Below, in pieces: positions 10,865 to 20,117 of a stretch of 22,500 nt of DNA. The stretch is from Theodoxus fluviatilis. Taxonomy: Eukaryota > Mollusca > Gastropoda > Cycloneritida > Neritidae. Where the stretch lies: assembly GCA_034096865.1 (NCBI GenBank), contig JAWQFJ010014188.1, forward strand, positions 10,001 to 32,500. The letters are read 5' to 3'. Numbering within the stretch: the stretch's first letter is position 1; each line of letters opens with the position of its first letter. The notes beneath the pieces are model-generated. The model was not told the origin of the DNA and ran no database searches. It saw nothing but the letters and a program-made list of their open reading frames with translations. A program made the position numbers and the translations under genes.

Positions 10865-11886
10865 ATGAGATTCCATCTCATCCTTGTCTTCGGCTCCTAT
10901 GCCTTGATCCAAGGTAAGAATCTCCCTGTGGGTTCGGGGTAAGAATTGACCCACCGCGTCTCCCTACGAGGAGAATAACTAGGGACACCGTGACTTGTAT
11001 TGCGTTTACTCTAAACTGCTCTAGTGATTTTCGTGCTTAGTGGCCTTACATAGCCTTCAAAGGCTGATAGGCCGTAAATAACCATCCATCCATCCATCCA
11101 TCCAAGGTCTGTAATATTGAACTCTCAGTTAGTCGACAAATCCCAGATCCATCGAGTGACGAATCGGTACCCGGTCAGGCTGTGATGTGTACTGTTTGTG
11201 TCATTTTATCTTCTTTGAGGATTTTGAATCGGAGCAGTTAGGCCTACATCTGTGATCTAGTGATTATCCATTTCTACAGGTAGCTGTATGCTCAGTCCTT
11301 TATCTATTGATGTGTGTGTCCTCCTTGTTTAATAATGATGCAGTCTGTTTTTGGATTTTGACAAACAACTTAATCAAATTATGGACAAGGCACTGTTAAA
11401 TTAATGCCTTTTATTTTTCTATGGCGAGCTTTTTGTTTTTATACCGTACCTAAAAGCCACAGCCCCCTTCTGAATCTGCTCTCATCTTGTCGGGTTTGAT
11501 TTCTCTTTGATCCATCGGTTTTTTGGTTGTTGAAATAAAGACGGCAGTGTTTACAATGATTTCATTATATCGTCACAAGTCAGGAAATGAGCTGATTTTG
11601 ACAGTCACAAGCAATTCACTCAGTCTTCTGAGTAAAATTCTTCCCAAGATTTGTCAGACAAAATACATTAATCAACAAGGATAATGATTATTTTAAAAAA
11701 CAACCTCAATCGATGTTTGATAACGCACACGCACTCGACAGAGATGAAAATATTGGTTAGGCTATACAAAAAACCAACTGATTTAAACGTTTCTCAAGCA
11801 GGTGTACGTGGTGTGTGTGTATGTGTGTGTGTGCGCGCACGCGCGCGTGCGTGTGTGTGTGTACGCGCGCGCGCGCGTGCGTGTGT

Positions 11887-11948
<62 letters not shown>

Positions 11949-13381
11949 AACAAACAAGACTGGGCATTTCGGAAATTTCTTCAGTATGCGTGATACAAGC
12001 ACCAGCTCGAGGCAGAGTAACTCGTGCACTAAGTAGACAAGGAGGAAACACTGCTACAGCTGTCCAACTGCCACTCCATTTCCCATGGTCCAACTACTTC
12101 AGGCATCTCGGTGTACGTGGACCGTGGCAACCCCTATCACCGTCCTGGCCCTCTCGCTGTGGGGGAGGGCAGAGTCGGGAGAGGGGAGGGGGGCAGCCCG
12201 CTACCCACTCTGATCTACCACCCCCAGAGTGCGGGCAGCTACGCCCCCGTCTTCTTCGTGCCTGGTCTGGACGGACTGCTGCCTGCTGAGATGTACTCGG
12301 ACTTCCTCAGGGGCCTCGCCTCGCATGGGTACGTCACAAAGATGGCCGCCAGGACGTCACGGTCGTCTGGTGATTGGGTTTTGGCTTTTAAGTTTAAGTT
12401 CGTTGGGAGGAACTTCTCGTTTGGCTTTTGTGGTTCGGAGTAAGCACGATATGAAATAGTCGAAAACTTGGCAAATGAAATCCGCGTCTATGAACGTTTT
12501 ACCGACAAACAATCGACTGACAGACCGACCGACAGACCTTGCCTAACATCCGCATTGCCGTTGATGAATTGTATTCGTGTTCCCTGTTGCTACATCCCAT
12601 AGCCTGGAGAAAGTTGTGGCTTTTGATGATGATGGAATAAGCCATACTCGTATACCCGGATGTGTATCATAATAATTTTATCTCACTTTATCCCTCTTCC
12701 TTTGAAGTGTGTTACATGAAATCCTTTGGGAAAAGCAATTCTCCGAGAACAGTTTCGTAAAGCCAAACTGTGGGCAAAAATTGGGGGTGTTCTTTTCTTT
12801 CCTCGGCCCTCTGTGGGTCTCCCTACGCGATTCGTTAGAGGCGAACAAATAGGGACATCGTGACTTGATTTGCACATAAACTATTCTAGTGATTTTCGTG
12901 CTTAATGACCTTACATAGCCTACAAACGCTGATAGACCGTAAAACACCATTCACCCATCCATCCACCCACCCATCCATCCATCCATCCATCATTCCATCC
13001 ATCCATTCATCCATTCATTCATCCATCCATCCATCCATCCATCCATCCATCCATCCATCCATCCATCCATCCATCCATCCATCCATCCATCCATCCATCC
13101 ATCCATCCATCCATCCATCCATCCATCCATCCATCCATCCATCCATCCAATCATCCATCCATCAAATCATCCATCCATCCAATCATCCATCCATCCATCC
13201 ATCCATCCATCCATTCATCCATCCATCCATCCACCCACCCACCCACCAACCCCTCCCTCCCTCCTTCACTCCTTCCCTCCCTCCTTCCCTCCCTCCATCT
13301 TGTTTCTCGTACTGTACTAAGAAAACTTAGAGCTTCACCTTTCGGGAAGTTTTCCTAGTACAGTGTGTGTGTGTGTTTGTA

Positions 13382-13415
<34 letters not shown>

Positions 13416-16223
13416 CGCATGCGTGCGTACGTACACGCGCGAGTGTGTATACGTGCGAGCGTGCATATTTTCGTACGTAATTGCATGCGTGTGCGAATGT
13501 TGATAGAGCCCATTGCATGGAGATCAACGCTGTACTTCTTCTCAGCTTCGTGGTGGTGGCTCCAGACTTCATATGGCCCTTGTCGTCCAGACTGACGTTG
13601 CAGGCCAAGGACAAGGCACACCTGGGCTTTATCACTGACCAGTATACTGCCCAGTTGCACTGGGTGAGTGATGCACTGGGTGAGTGATGCACTGGGTGAG
13701 TGATGCACTGGGTGAGTGATGCACTGGGTGAGTGATGCACTTGACACCTGTCGTCCTCTTTCTGGGACAGAGCTTTCTTCTTGCTAGAACAGAACTGTCG
13801 TATAACATTGGTAGTTCTCATTCAAGACAGTGTGAATGATGGATGGCCTGCAGGGTAAGCAAGAGAGGAAGGCAATCCCTATCATTATACGTCTTCAAAA
13901 TAAGGTGCCATGTGTTTGAAGGTATACTGGCAAACGTGCAAGAAAAGTAACGCACTTTTAGAAATCATGTCTCTATCCACCAACTTATCGGATAAGGGTA
14001 TAATGTTCTCAATCACTGTAACTGTATTTGATGTGTTCCGGCTCCTAGATAGCGATGAAACTTTGCAAGCATCAAAGCAATCCAAAGACAACTCGTGTCG
14101 TTAATTTTGAAGCTTCCTCCGTCATTTCCCTCATCATTCTTTTTCATGTCTGCTTGCAGCTGCAGAGTCACCTCAACCCATGGCTGGGGTCAAAGAGTTT
14201 GGGGGTCAAGGTCGACTGGAACTACCTGGCCTTTAGCTCTCACTCGGCAGGGGCGGACTGCATCCACAAAATGGCCGCCAACCTGACGGGGAATCCCAAG
14301 GTAAGGTGTTCAATTCCCGTTCTGCTGTGATACAGTAAGTGTCCTTTTAGTGTCGCCAAACTCTTCTTGCACGGTTTTTTCACTGGTGATGTCTTTTCAT
14401 TCAGAAATATTTTCTGACACGTCCCCTGATTTTGATTTACCTACTCTGTACACTGAAAAATGCATTGTCTTTAACAGACATCTTCAGGGTTTGTTTTTAA
14501 TAACTTAGTTATTGAATTCTTCTTTTGGTGTTTTATGTCAACAAAAATGTTTTATTGCCTTTTTTGATGATGATGAAGTTACAACCCCCACTGCTATCAC
14601 CACCATCATCACCCCTACCACAACAGCTTCAACTCTGTTACTGTTGTTGCTGCTGCTACTATTACTGCTGCTGCTATTACTGCTACTACCAGCATCACCA
14701 CAATCACAACCACCACTACCACCACCACTACCACCACCACTACCACCACCATTACCACCACCACTACCACCACAACTACCACTACCATTACCACCACCAC
14801 TACCATCACCACTACCACCACCACTACCACCACCATTACCACCACCACTACCACCACCACTACCACCACAACTACCACCACCACTACCACCACAACTACC
14901 ACCACCACTACCACCACAACTACCACCACAACTACCACCACCACTACCACCACTACTACCACCACCACCACTACCACCACAACTACCACTTCAACACCCA
15001 CTACCACCACCATTACCACCACCACTACCACCACAACTACCACTCCCACTACCACCACCATTACCACCACCACTACCACCACCATTACCACCACTACTAC
15101 CAAACCACCACCACTACTACTGCTACTACTACTACTACCACTGTTGCTATTGCTGCTATTACTGCCACTACCACCATCACCAGCGTCGACACAATCACAA
15201 CCACCACCACGACCACCACTACCACCACAACTACCACTCCCACTACCACCACCATTACCACCACCACTACCACCACAACTACCACTCCCACTACCACCAC
15301 CATTACCACCACCACTACCACCACCACTACCACCACCATTACCACCACTACTACCACCACCACTACTACTGCTACTACTACTACTACCACTGTTGCTATT
15401 GCTGCTATTACTGCCACTACCACCATCACCAGCGTCGACACAATCACAACCACCACCACGACCACCACTATCACCACAACTACTACTGCTGCTGCTGCTA
15501 TTACTGCCACCACCACCACAATCACAACCGCCACCGCCGCCGCCACCACCATCGCCGCCGCCGCCGCCGTTGCTACTACTGCCACTACCACCACCACCAA
15601 CCACCATCAACCACCACCAACCACCACCACCACCACCACCAACCACACCACCAACCACCACCCCAACACCACTTCTACCTCCACCTTCACCTCCACCACC
15701 ACCACTACCACCACCACCCACCACCCACCACCCACCACCCACCAACCACCAACCACCATACCACAACCAACCACCTACCACCACCACCGCCGCCACCCAT
15801 CAACCAGCAACCAACCAGCACCAACACCACTAACAACCACCCACCACTACCACAACCACCACAACCACCAACCACCTACCACCAACCGCCAACCACCAAC
15901 CAACCACTAACCACCAACCACCAACCACCACCACCGCCTCCGCCGCCACCGCCACCACCACCACCACCACCACTACCACCATCACCACCCCCCCCCCCCC
16001 ACCACCGTGTCCTTGATGCCGCCAGGCCGTGGTGCTACACGGGCCATTCAGTCGGACCTTCACCACTGTCTTCAACCACTCCTTGCCCTTGCTAATGGTG
16101 GGCGGGGAGTTCGACACCCACCACATCCCCATCTTCCCACCTTGCATTTTACCTGGCATGGGCATTGACCACTTTTGGACCATGTGGACCCAGGCTCCCA
16201 AAATAATGATGATCATCAAGGTG

Positions 16224-16316
<93 letters not shown>

Positions 16317-16380
16317 GCCTGTGTCTGTCTGTCTGTGTCTGTCTGTCTATCTGCGCGTCTGTGTGTCTGTCTACCTGTGC

Positions 16381-16457
<77 letters not shown>

Positions 16458-18093
16458 TTTCATGTCTCTGTTTTCGGGGTCGGCTCTCTATTGCGGAGGG
16501 CCGCTATTGCGGGGGACCGCTATTGCGGGATTTATTTGGTCAAAAGTTCTTAAGGCCATTTTGATTCTTTTGTCCTAAAACGCAATAAAAAAAATATTTG
16601 TTACTGTAAAAAAAGCTTAGAAATGTTTTCGGGTTTTTTTTTCTCCAAATATTTCCCCCAAAATTTCTTGATCGGGTTTTACCGATAGCGCTCAGCCTAG
16701 GCCGCACCCGCCACCCCGCCTGACTGACTTAGCCTGTCCGGGGAGTTTCACCTAAACCCGGACGCGTTACTTTTTGTCACGTTTGTGTCCAACATCAGCG
16801 TCGGGTCCTGGAGTTAGGGCGTAGGGACCACCCGTTGAGAGTCATAGTCTGACTCTCATAGAACTGCCATAGTCCGTTATCCACGCAAAAAGCTGACTTC
16901 TCTCTGTCGGGTGGCTTTACTTCAACTTGCCAGTAGCCACTCTTCATATTCAGCGTGCAAAACCATTTGGCTCCTCCTAGGGAGTCCAGGGTGCTGTGGA
17001 TCCGCGGCAGGGGGTGCGAGTCTTTTTTTGTGACGTCATTGAGCCTGCGGAAGTCGACACAACACCTTGGAGACCCGTCCTTCTTGGTTATCGGCACGGT
17101 GGGAGAATCCCACGGTCCGTAAGCTGGCTCAATTACATCGAGCTGAAGCATGCGCTGTACTTCGGCTTGGGCCACTTCTTGCTTGGCAAGTGGTAGGCGA
17201 CGAGGGGCTTGTTTGATGGATGTGGCGGTTCCGATGTGGATCGCGTGCTCCACCATTGAAGTGCGACCAAGGTCCGTCTCTCTAAGGGAGAATGCGTAGC
17301 TGTACTTCTCCATCAGCATCCCCAATTGTTACGAGACGGGGCTCTTGATCTCTCCCTTAAGAGAGATTGTCTAGGGGTTTTATCTTACCGTCTTGTAACA
17401 TCCACTTTCTTTCCATGCAAATGAAGGGGTGAACGAGACTACACAGAGAAGATACGTAGGTGGAATTTGACTTTAAAAATAACTTTAATAATATGGAAGT
17501 AACTATAAATAAGAAAAAAACACACGACAAACACCAAAATCAAAGGCTTTCGGGCACACGCCCTTCTTCAGTAATATGGTAGTAATAATGATAATTCTTA
17601 ATATTATGTCATACCATGTTTAACCAGCCAGCCCTCCCCTCCCCCTCCCCCCCTCCCCCCTCCTCCCCCTCCCCCCCCCAAGATCTTACCACAGTTCGTT
17701 CATAAGGTGTAGGACCATTCAATAAAGCACAGGTAGTTTGTTGTCATCAGTGCTACGTGACTTCACATTCACATTCAGATAGATAGCACACGAACTATCG
17801 TAGTCGCCGCCGCGTAGCAACGATCAAAACTACTCCTGAGGGACGAAATGGTATAAATAAATCGCTGGGATGCCAGGTAGAGAAAAGTCTCGTCACAGCA
17901 CATCACAAACAGATTTTTTTAATTTCTTCAAGTTATTTGGAGCAGTTATGACATGCGTTATAAACGTTGATTTCCGAGAGTTGTGTGTGTGTGCGTGTGT
18001 GTGTGCTCTTGTGTGTGTGTGTGCTCTTGTGTGTGTGTGTGTGTGTGTGCTCTTGTGTGTGTGTGTGTGTGTGTGTCTGTGTGTGTGTGTGTA

Positions 18094-18143
<50 letters not shown>

Positions 18144-20011
18144 TGCGTGTGTGTGTGTGTGCGTGTGTGTGTACGTGCGCGTATGTGTGTGTGCGCGCCC
18201 GCGCGCGCGCTCACGCGCGTGTGTGTGTGTGCGCGCGCGCGCGTGTGTAAACGTCTTCTTCCTGAAGGGAATTTTCCAAACACTTACACTTCAATCTAAT
18301 TATAAGAAATATCATTTTCTGTTGTAATCCCCATTTACGGAGTACTGCTTTCAACGTCACATAATGCCCCATGAATTTGTGAAAAATTTATTTTGCAGGG
18401 ATTTGGCCACTGTGACATAACGGACATAGCGACTGGTAAGTTGCAGATTTTCACACTGGCAATTACTTTACTGCAAGGTTTCCGATTAGCCTGTGATGGA
18501 ATAGAATCAATGTCCACACGGCTATTGGGCCGTAAGTGGTCACATATAAGCACTACTACTGTTAGTTTTGAAAATAGCTCCCAATGTCAAATGATTTCTT
18601 GGACGTTCCACTTTGTGAGTCTTTGGAAAAAAAATTCTTTCGTGTTGTGAAATGATTTGCGCCCACACGTTTATTTACTGAAGCCTTCTCTAGGATTACA
18701 AACTGACAAAGAAAGATTAAGAATTAACAGTGATGCAAGCAGAGCTTGAGACCTCGGATCATCCTCTGACGTCCTTGTCCACTCTGGCTGTCTTGTTGCC
18801 ATGGCAGCCTGCGACGCGGCCAAGATTTGCATGTCGGGTAACGGCACGGAGGCCGCCACCTTCCGCCAGTTTGCTGTGGGCGTGACGTCAGCGTTCCTGG
18901 TGGACTACATGCTGGGTTACTCCCCTTCCTCCAGGTCTGTCTGTGCGATTGCATCACTCCTACCTTTTTCTCTAGACGTTAAGTTCCGCTTTGTGCGTCT
19001 TTCTAAATACTCCTATTGACTTGATGGCAACGTTTATTTCAAACTGGAATAGGATGCAAGTGCCCCAAGAGCGAGCACGTCTGTATGTATGCGTGTTTGC
19101 ATATTACAACTAGGGAGTGCTCAGAGGGCGCAAACCTCCGCCAAGGCAGCCTCAGCGGTGGAGATAATTATCACGGCTGAACATTGCCAGCAGTGACCAT
19201 AGCAGACGGCATTCAAACCCGCTCGCCCGCCATTTCGCGCTGCAGTCGTGATGTCTTGCGAGGCTAGGGGGAGGCTACAAATTGGCAAGCGTGCAGTAAA
19301 TGCACGATCTGCTCTGGCTGATGGCCCAGGGGATAATAACTTTTCTGTTTATTGTTGTAATTCCAAAACGAGAAAACAGATAACCCCCATCATTTGATAT
19401 ATTCTTCTTCTTGTGATACACTGACCTTGATCCAGAATCCATTTTGAATTGTTTGAGTTATTTTGCCGAATAACGAACAAACAAACTAATTGATGAATGA
19501 ACGAACTAACCCACTGAAAAAACATAACGACCTTGGCGGAGGTATTGAACGTTGACTAACTTGTGTCGCATGTGATTATGATCTGATTGACAAGATGCTT
19601 TTCGACAATCTTCGTTTTGTTTTCATTATTTTTCAAAGTCATTATGCCTATTGTTCTGGGACAAACGTGTCACTAAGTAGAATAAGGGAAACACGAATTC
19701 AGCGGTTTTCTTCATTGTAGCAGTTCTATGTTGATACGCCACTTTTGGATGTGACGACGGATTCCATGTCATTTGACTGTTTGACGACATCTACCTACGC
19801 ACACGGCGTCCCTCTCTTCATATTTTTTTCTCTGAGACAATCGATTAGATGTCATGCAATGGAACTAAGCACTGCAGCACACGGACAAGCGAGTCTCAGG
19901 AGACCAGGAGGAATGGGAAGCCCAGGCTGCAAGTTCTTGTTGTGTTGTAGGTACATTCTGGACAACAGAACGATGCCCGTCAGTGTGATGGAGATGAAGG
20001 TCGACATCTAG
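10865..20011 (+). CDS. Secreted chlorophyllase-like alpha/beta hydrolase, complete, eight exons, 317 aa
   Basis: Exons are 10865-10913, 12103-12328, 13546-13663, 14160-14300, 16026-16220, 18399-18435, 18808-18934 and 19951-20011 (TAG). All introns are GT-AG; the sum is 954 nt with every phase joining. The ATG has A at -3. Residues 1-17 ([17 protein letters not shown]) look like a signal peptide. Family marks in order: [16 protein letters not shown] (19-34), an oxyanion-loop-like FFVPGLDG (67-74), LASHGFVVVAPD (88-99), the nucleophile elbow SHSAGAD with Ser160, LLMVGGEFD (200-208), and GFGHCD with catalytic His247. The plant DPVDG acid motif is not visible (VLHGPFS stands there), so Asp208 or Glu206 may be the acid. 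The first Gly of GxSxG is Ser158. Sequons at N172, N195, N267 and N303, and five Cys in the second half, fit a secreted protein. Chlorophyllases cleave phytol from chlorophyll; animal relatives are mostly uncharacterised, so the substrate is unknown. Confidence 0.9.
10921..11103 (+). mobile_element. CCAT-tailed short retroposon (SINE-like), copy 1
   Basis: About 180 bp starting CTCCCTGTGGGTTCGGGG, containing CCGCGTCTCCCTACG, GTGATTTTCGTGCTTA and GGCTGATAGGCCGTAAA, and ending in (CCAT)n. The same body occurs at 12806 and, reversed, at 20209. ATCCAAGGT is found on both sides (10907-10915 and 11100-11108), a possible target-site duplication, although ATCC may belong to the tail. The left flank includes the end of hydrolase exon 1 and its GT donor. 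No clear pol III A box was seen; GGGTTCGGGG is only B-box-like. Confidence 0.8.
11104..11810. other. Hydrolase intron 1, middle part
   Basis: AT-rich intron DNA between the retroposon and the GT/GA tract. No coding or repeat signal was recognised. Confidence 0.55.
11811..11946. repeat. GT/GC alternating tract joined to a GA array
   Basis: 11811-11887 is nearly perfect alternating purine-pyrimidine (GTGTGT with GCGCGC and ACGCGCGC runs), a Z-DNA-prone sequence. It passes directly into a GA dinucleotide array, 11888-11946, a triplex-prone sequence. It lies in hydrolase intron 1, about 155 bp before exon 12103. Confidence 0.95.
12806..12955 (+). mobile_element. CCAT-tailed short retroposon, copy 2 (diverged, internally deleted)
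   Basis: It shares GTCTCCCTACG, TAGGGACATCGTGACTTG, TAGTGATTTTCGTGCTTA and CTGATAGACCGTAAAACACC with the other copies. A block of about 24 bp (TCGGGGTAAGAATTGACCC and neighbours) is missing between GTGGGT and CTCCCTACG. The 3' tail has grown into the long CATC array that follows. No target-site duplication can be seen, because the array hides the 3' flank. It lies in hydrolase intron 2. Confidence 0.8.
12949..13297. repeat. CATC tetranucleotide array with a CCCT-rich end
   Basis: About 285 bp of (CATC)n with a few ATTC, CATCA and CCAC variants (to about 13246), then (CCCT/CCTT)n to 13297. It starts at the 3' tail of retroposon copy 2. The open frame through it (His-Pro-Ser-Ile) is an artefact of the repeat. 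Confidence 0.95.
13311..13364. repeat. Inverted repeat, 17-bp arms with 20-bp spacer
   Basis: ACTGTACTAAGAAAACT (13311-13327) pairs with AGTTTTCCTAGTACAGT (13348-13364) with one mismatch. It lies exactly between the CATC/CCCT array and the GT array. It may be a folded hairpin or a remnant of a small transposon end. No gene is implied. Confidence 0.75.
13363..13495. repeat. GT/GC microsatellite
   Basis: GT repeats to about 13406, then GCGCGCGC and degenerate CGTACG/GTGCG alternations to about 13495. This is alternating purine-pyrimidine. It sits about 50 bp before exon 13546. Confidence 0.9.
13657..13736 (+). repeat. 16-bp minisatellite made of a 5' splice site, five copies
   Basis: Five head-to-tail copies of GCACTGGGTGAGTGAT. 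The first copy holds the last codons of exon 13546-13663 (CAC TGG) and its donor GTGAGT at 13664. Identical donor contexts (TGG|GTGAGT) recur at 13680, 13696, 13712 and 13728. Only the first keeps the reading frame: entering the repeat in frame meets TGA within eight codons. Confidence 0.95.
13737..14159. other. Hydrolase intron 3 remainder
   Basis: Intron DNA up to the acceptor TGCTTGCAG at 14159. Nothing coding or repetitive was recognised. Confidence 0.6.
14585..16006. repeat. Giant ACC/ACT-type triplet array in hydrolase intron 4
   Basis: About 1.4 kb built almost entirely of ACC, ACT, ATT, ACA and GCT triplets, with TGC-rich blocks at 14637-14690, 15112-15170 and 15361-15415. A 249-bp higher-order duplication is visible: the block around AGCGTCGACACAATCACAA appears at about 15182 and again at about 15431. 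Three plus frames stay open for up to 527 codons (Pro-Leu, Thr or His rich) because the triplets lack stops. It ends about 20 bp before hydrolase exon 16026, in a run of 13 C. Confidence 0.95.
16227..16453. repeat. Two CT arrays separated by a CTGT-rich spacer
   Basis: (TC)n from 16227 to 16310, then CTGTGTCTGTCTGTC-type DNA, then (CT)n from 16386 to 16453. The first array starts six bases after the hydrolase exon donor at 16221, so exon 16026-16220 lies between two low-complexity arrays. Confidence 0.97.
16485..16530. repeat. 16-bp tandem, three copies, each a small hairpin
   Basis: Three adjacent copies of a CGCTATTGCGGGGGAC-like unit directly after the CT array. CCGC TATT GCGG inside it is self-complementary. 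No function is apparent. Confidence 0.7.
16795..17325 (-). pseudogene. Ty3/gypsy reverse transcriptase fragment, truncated and mutated
   Basis: The minus strand reads a typical gypsy RT N-terminal half: [49 protein letters not shown] (polymerase motif region), [20 protein letters not shown], then [15 protein letters not shown] and [15 protein letters not shown]. The motif A position normally holding the first catalytic Asp (L-D-x-KSGYW) is Asn here (codon at 16948-16950). Homology stops soon after GLWQF, before the YxDD motif; RNase H and integrase are absent. An in-frame TAA lies just upstream of the segment. It is a dead fragment, antisense in the hydrolase intron 16221-18398. An 8-bp hairpin (16837-16857) lies near its broken end. 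Confidence 0.92.
17327..17400. mobile_element. 74-bp TG...CA segment with 11-bp inverted ends
   Basis: TGTTACGAGAC (17327-17337) is the reverse complement of GTCTTGTAACA (17390-17400) with one mismatch. It begins two bases past the gypsy fragment. TGTTAC...GTAACA ends suit an LTR end or a tiny MITE. Flanking words (CCAAT, TCCAC) do not match, so no duplication is seen. An inner near-palindrome is TCTCTCCCTTAAGAGAGA. Confidence 0.5.
17545..17571 (-). other. CTGAAGA...GAAA retroelement tail motif
   Basis: The minus strand reads CTGAAGAAGGGC, GTGT, GCCCGAAAGCC: a four-base-pair hairpin (GGGC/GCCC) between CTGAAGA and GAAA. This pattern is frequent near the ends of several retroelements, which I recall as Penelope-like. 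CTGANGA...GAAA is also the hammerhead core order. An extra A before the stem and no matching helices I and III argue against a working ribozyme. Confidence 0.4.
17632..17679. repeat. C-rich tract (CCCCTC)n
   Basis: Runs of four to nine C separated by single T. The minus strand has many G4 runs and could form a quadruplex. Confidence 0.9.
17981..18247. repeat. GT/GC microsatellite with spaced GCTCTTGT interruptions
   Basis: About 270 bp of GT repeats. GCTCTTGTGTGT interruptions recur at about 18004, 18023 and 18049, and the right part turns into GCGCGCGC blocks. It is alternating purine-pyrimidine and so Z-DNA-prone. The open frames (Cys-Val, Thr-His) are artefacts. Confidence 0.95.
18436..18807. 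other. Hydrolase intron between exons 18435 and 18808
   Basis: GTAAGT donor and GCCATGGCAG acceptor. Nothing else was recognised. Confidence 0.6.
19134..19543. mobile_element. Possible MITE with ACCTCCGCCAAGG ends
   Basis: ACCTCCGCCAAGG (19134-19146) is the exact reverse complement of 19531-19543; a further CAA precedes it on both arms with one indel. The right half (ATAACGAACAAACAAACTAA, then AAAACATAACG) resembles a dispersed repeat seen in many fish and marine invertebrate genomes that ends CTTGGCGGAGGT; this is from memory. No transposase ORF and no clear target duplication were found. It lies in the last hydrolase intron. Confidence 0.6.
19544..19950. other. Last hydrolase intron, right part
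   Basis: Intron up to the acceptor TGTTGTGTTGTAG at 19950. Nothing was recognised. Confidence 0.6.
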
Positions 20012-20117
20012 GACACTGTTGAACCTGCATGATATTTTTTCCATCGTGATCTCTCACGCTTGTCATCGGTACGTCTGGTCAGGTTTTCATGATCACCTGA
20101 TTTCTGGAATCTTGTAC

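Larger units (their letters stand above)
17401..17980. other. Hydrolase intron 5, AT-rich central part
   Basis: Apart from the tail motif at 17545 and the C tract at 17632 this is AT-rich intron DNA with no coding signal. It may belong to an unassigned retroelement together with those motifs. Confidence 0.45.

Noticed and set aside
10921..10948. A tRNA or tRNA-derived head in the CCAT-tailed retroposon
   Set aside because: GGGTTCGGGG is only partly B-box-like, lies at the very 5' end, and no A box or cloverleaf fits before it.
12905..13330. A 141-codon His-Pro-Ser-Ile ORF
   Set aside because: It is the CATC microsatellite read in frame.
13657..13736. A CRISPR-like or other spaced repeat array
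   Set aside because: Units are contiguous without spacers; this is a minisatellite in a eukaryotic gene. No CRISPR array exists in the window.
14512..16095. A 527-codon Pro/Leu/His-rich ORF and overlapping 461-codon Thr-rich and 393-codon Gly/Val-rich ORFs
   Set aside because: They come from a stop-free triplet array in an intron; the first runs into hydrolase exon 16026 in a different frame from the real one.
17545..17571. A functional hammerhead ribozyme
   Set aside because: Helices I and III cannot be drawn from the flanks, an extra A sits before stem II and no cleavage-site UH is positioned. Kept only as a motif.
17870..18327. Cys-Val and Thr-His ORFs of 110-126 codons on both strands
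   Set aside because: They are the GT/GC microsatellite read in several frames.
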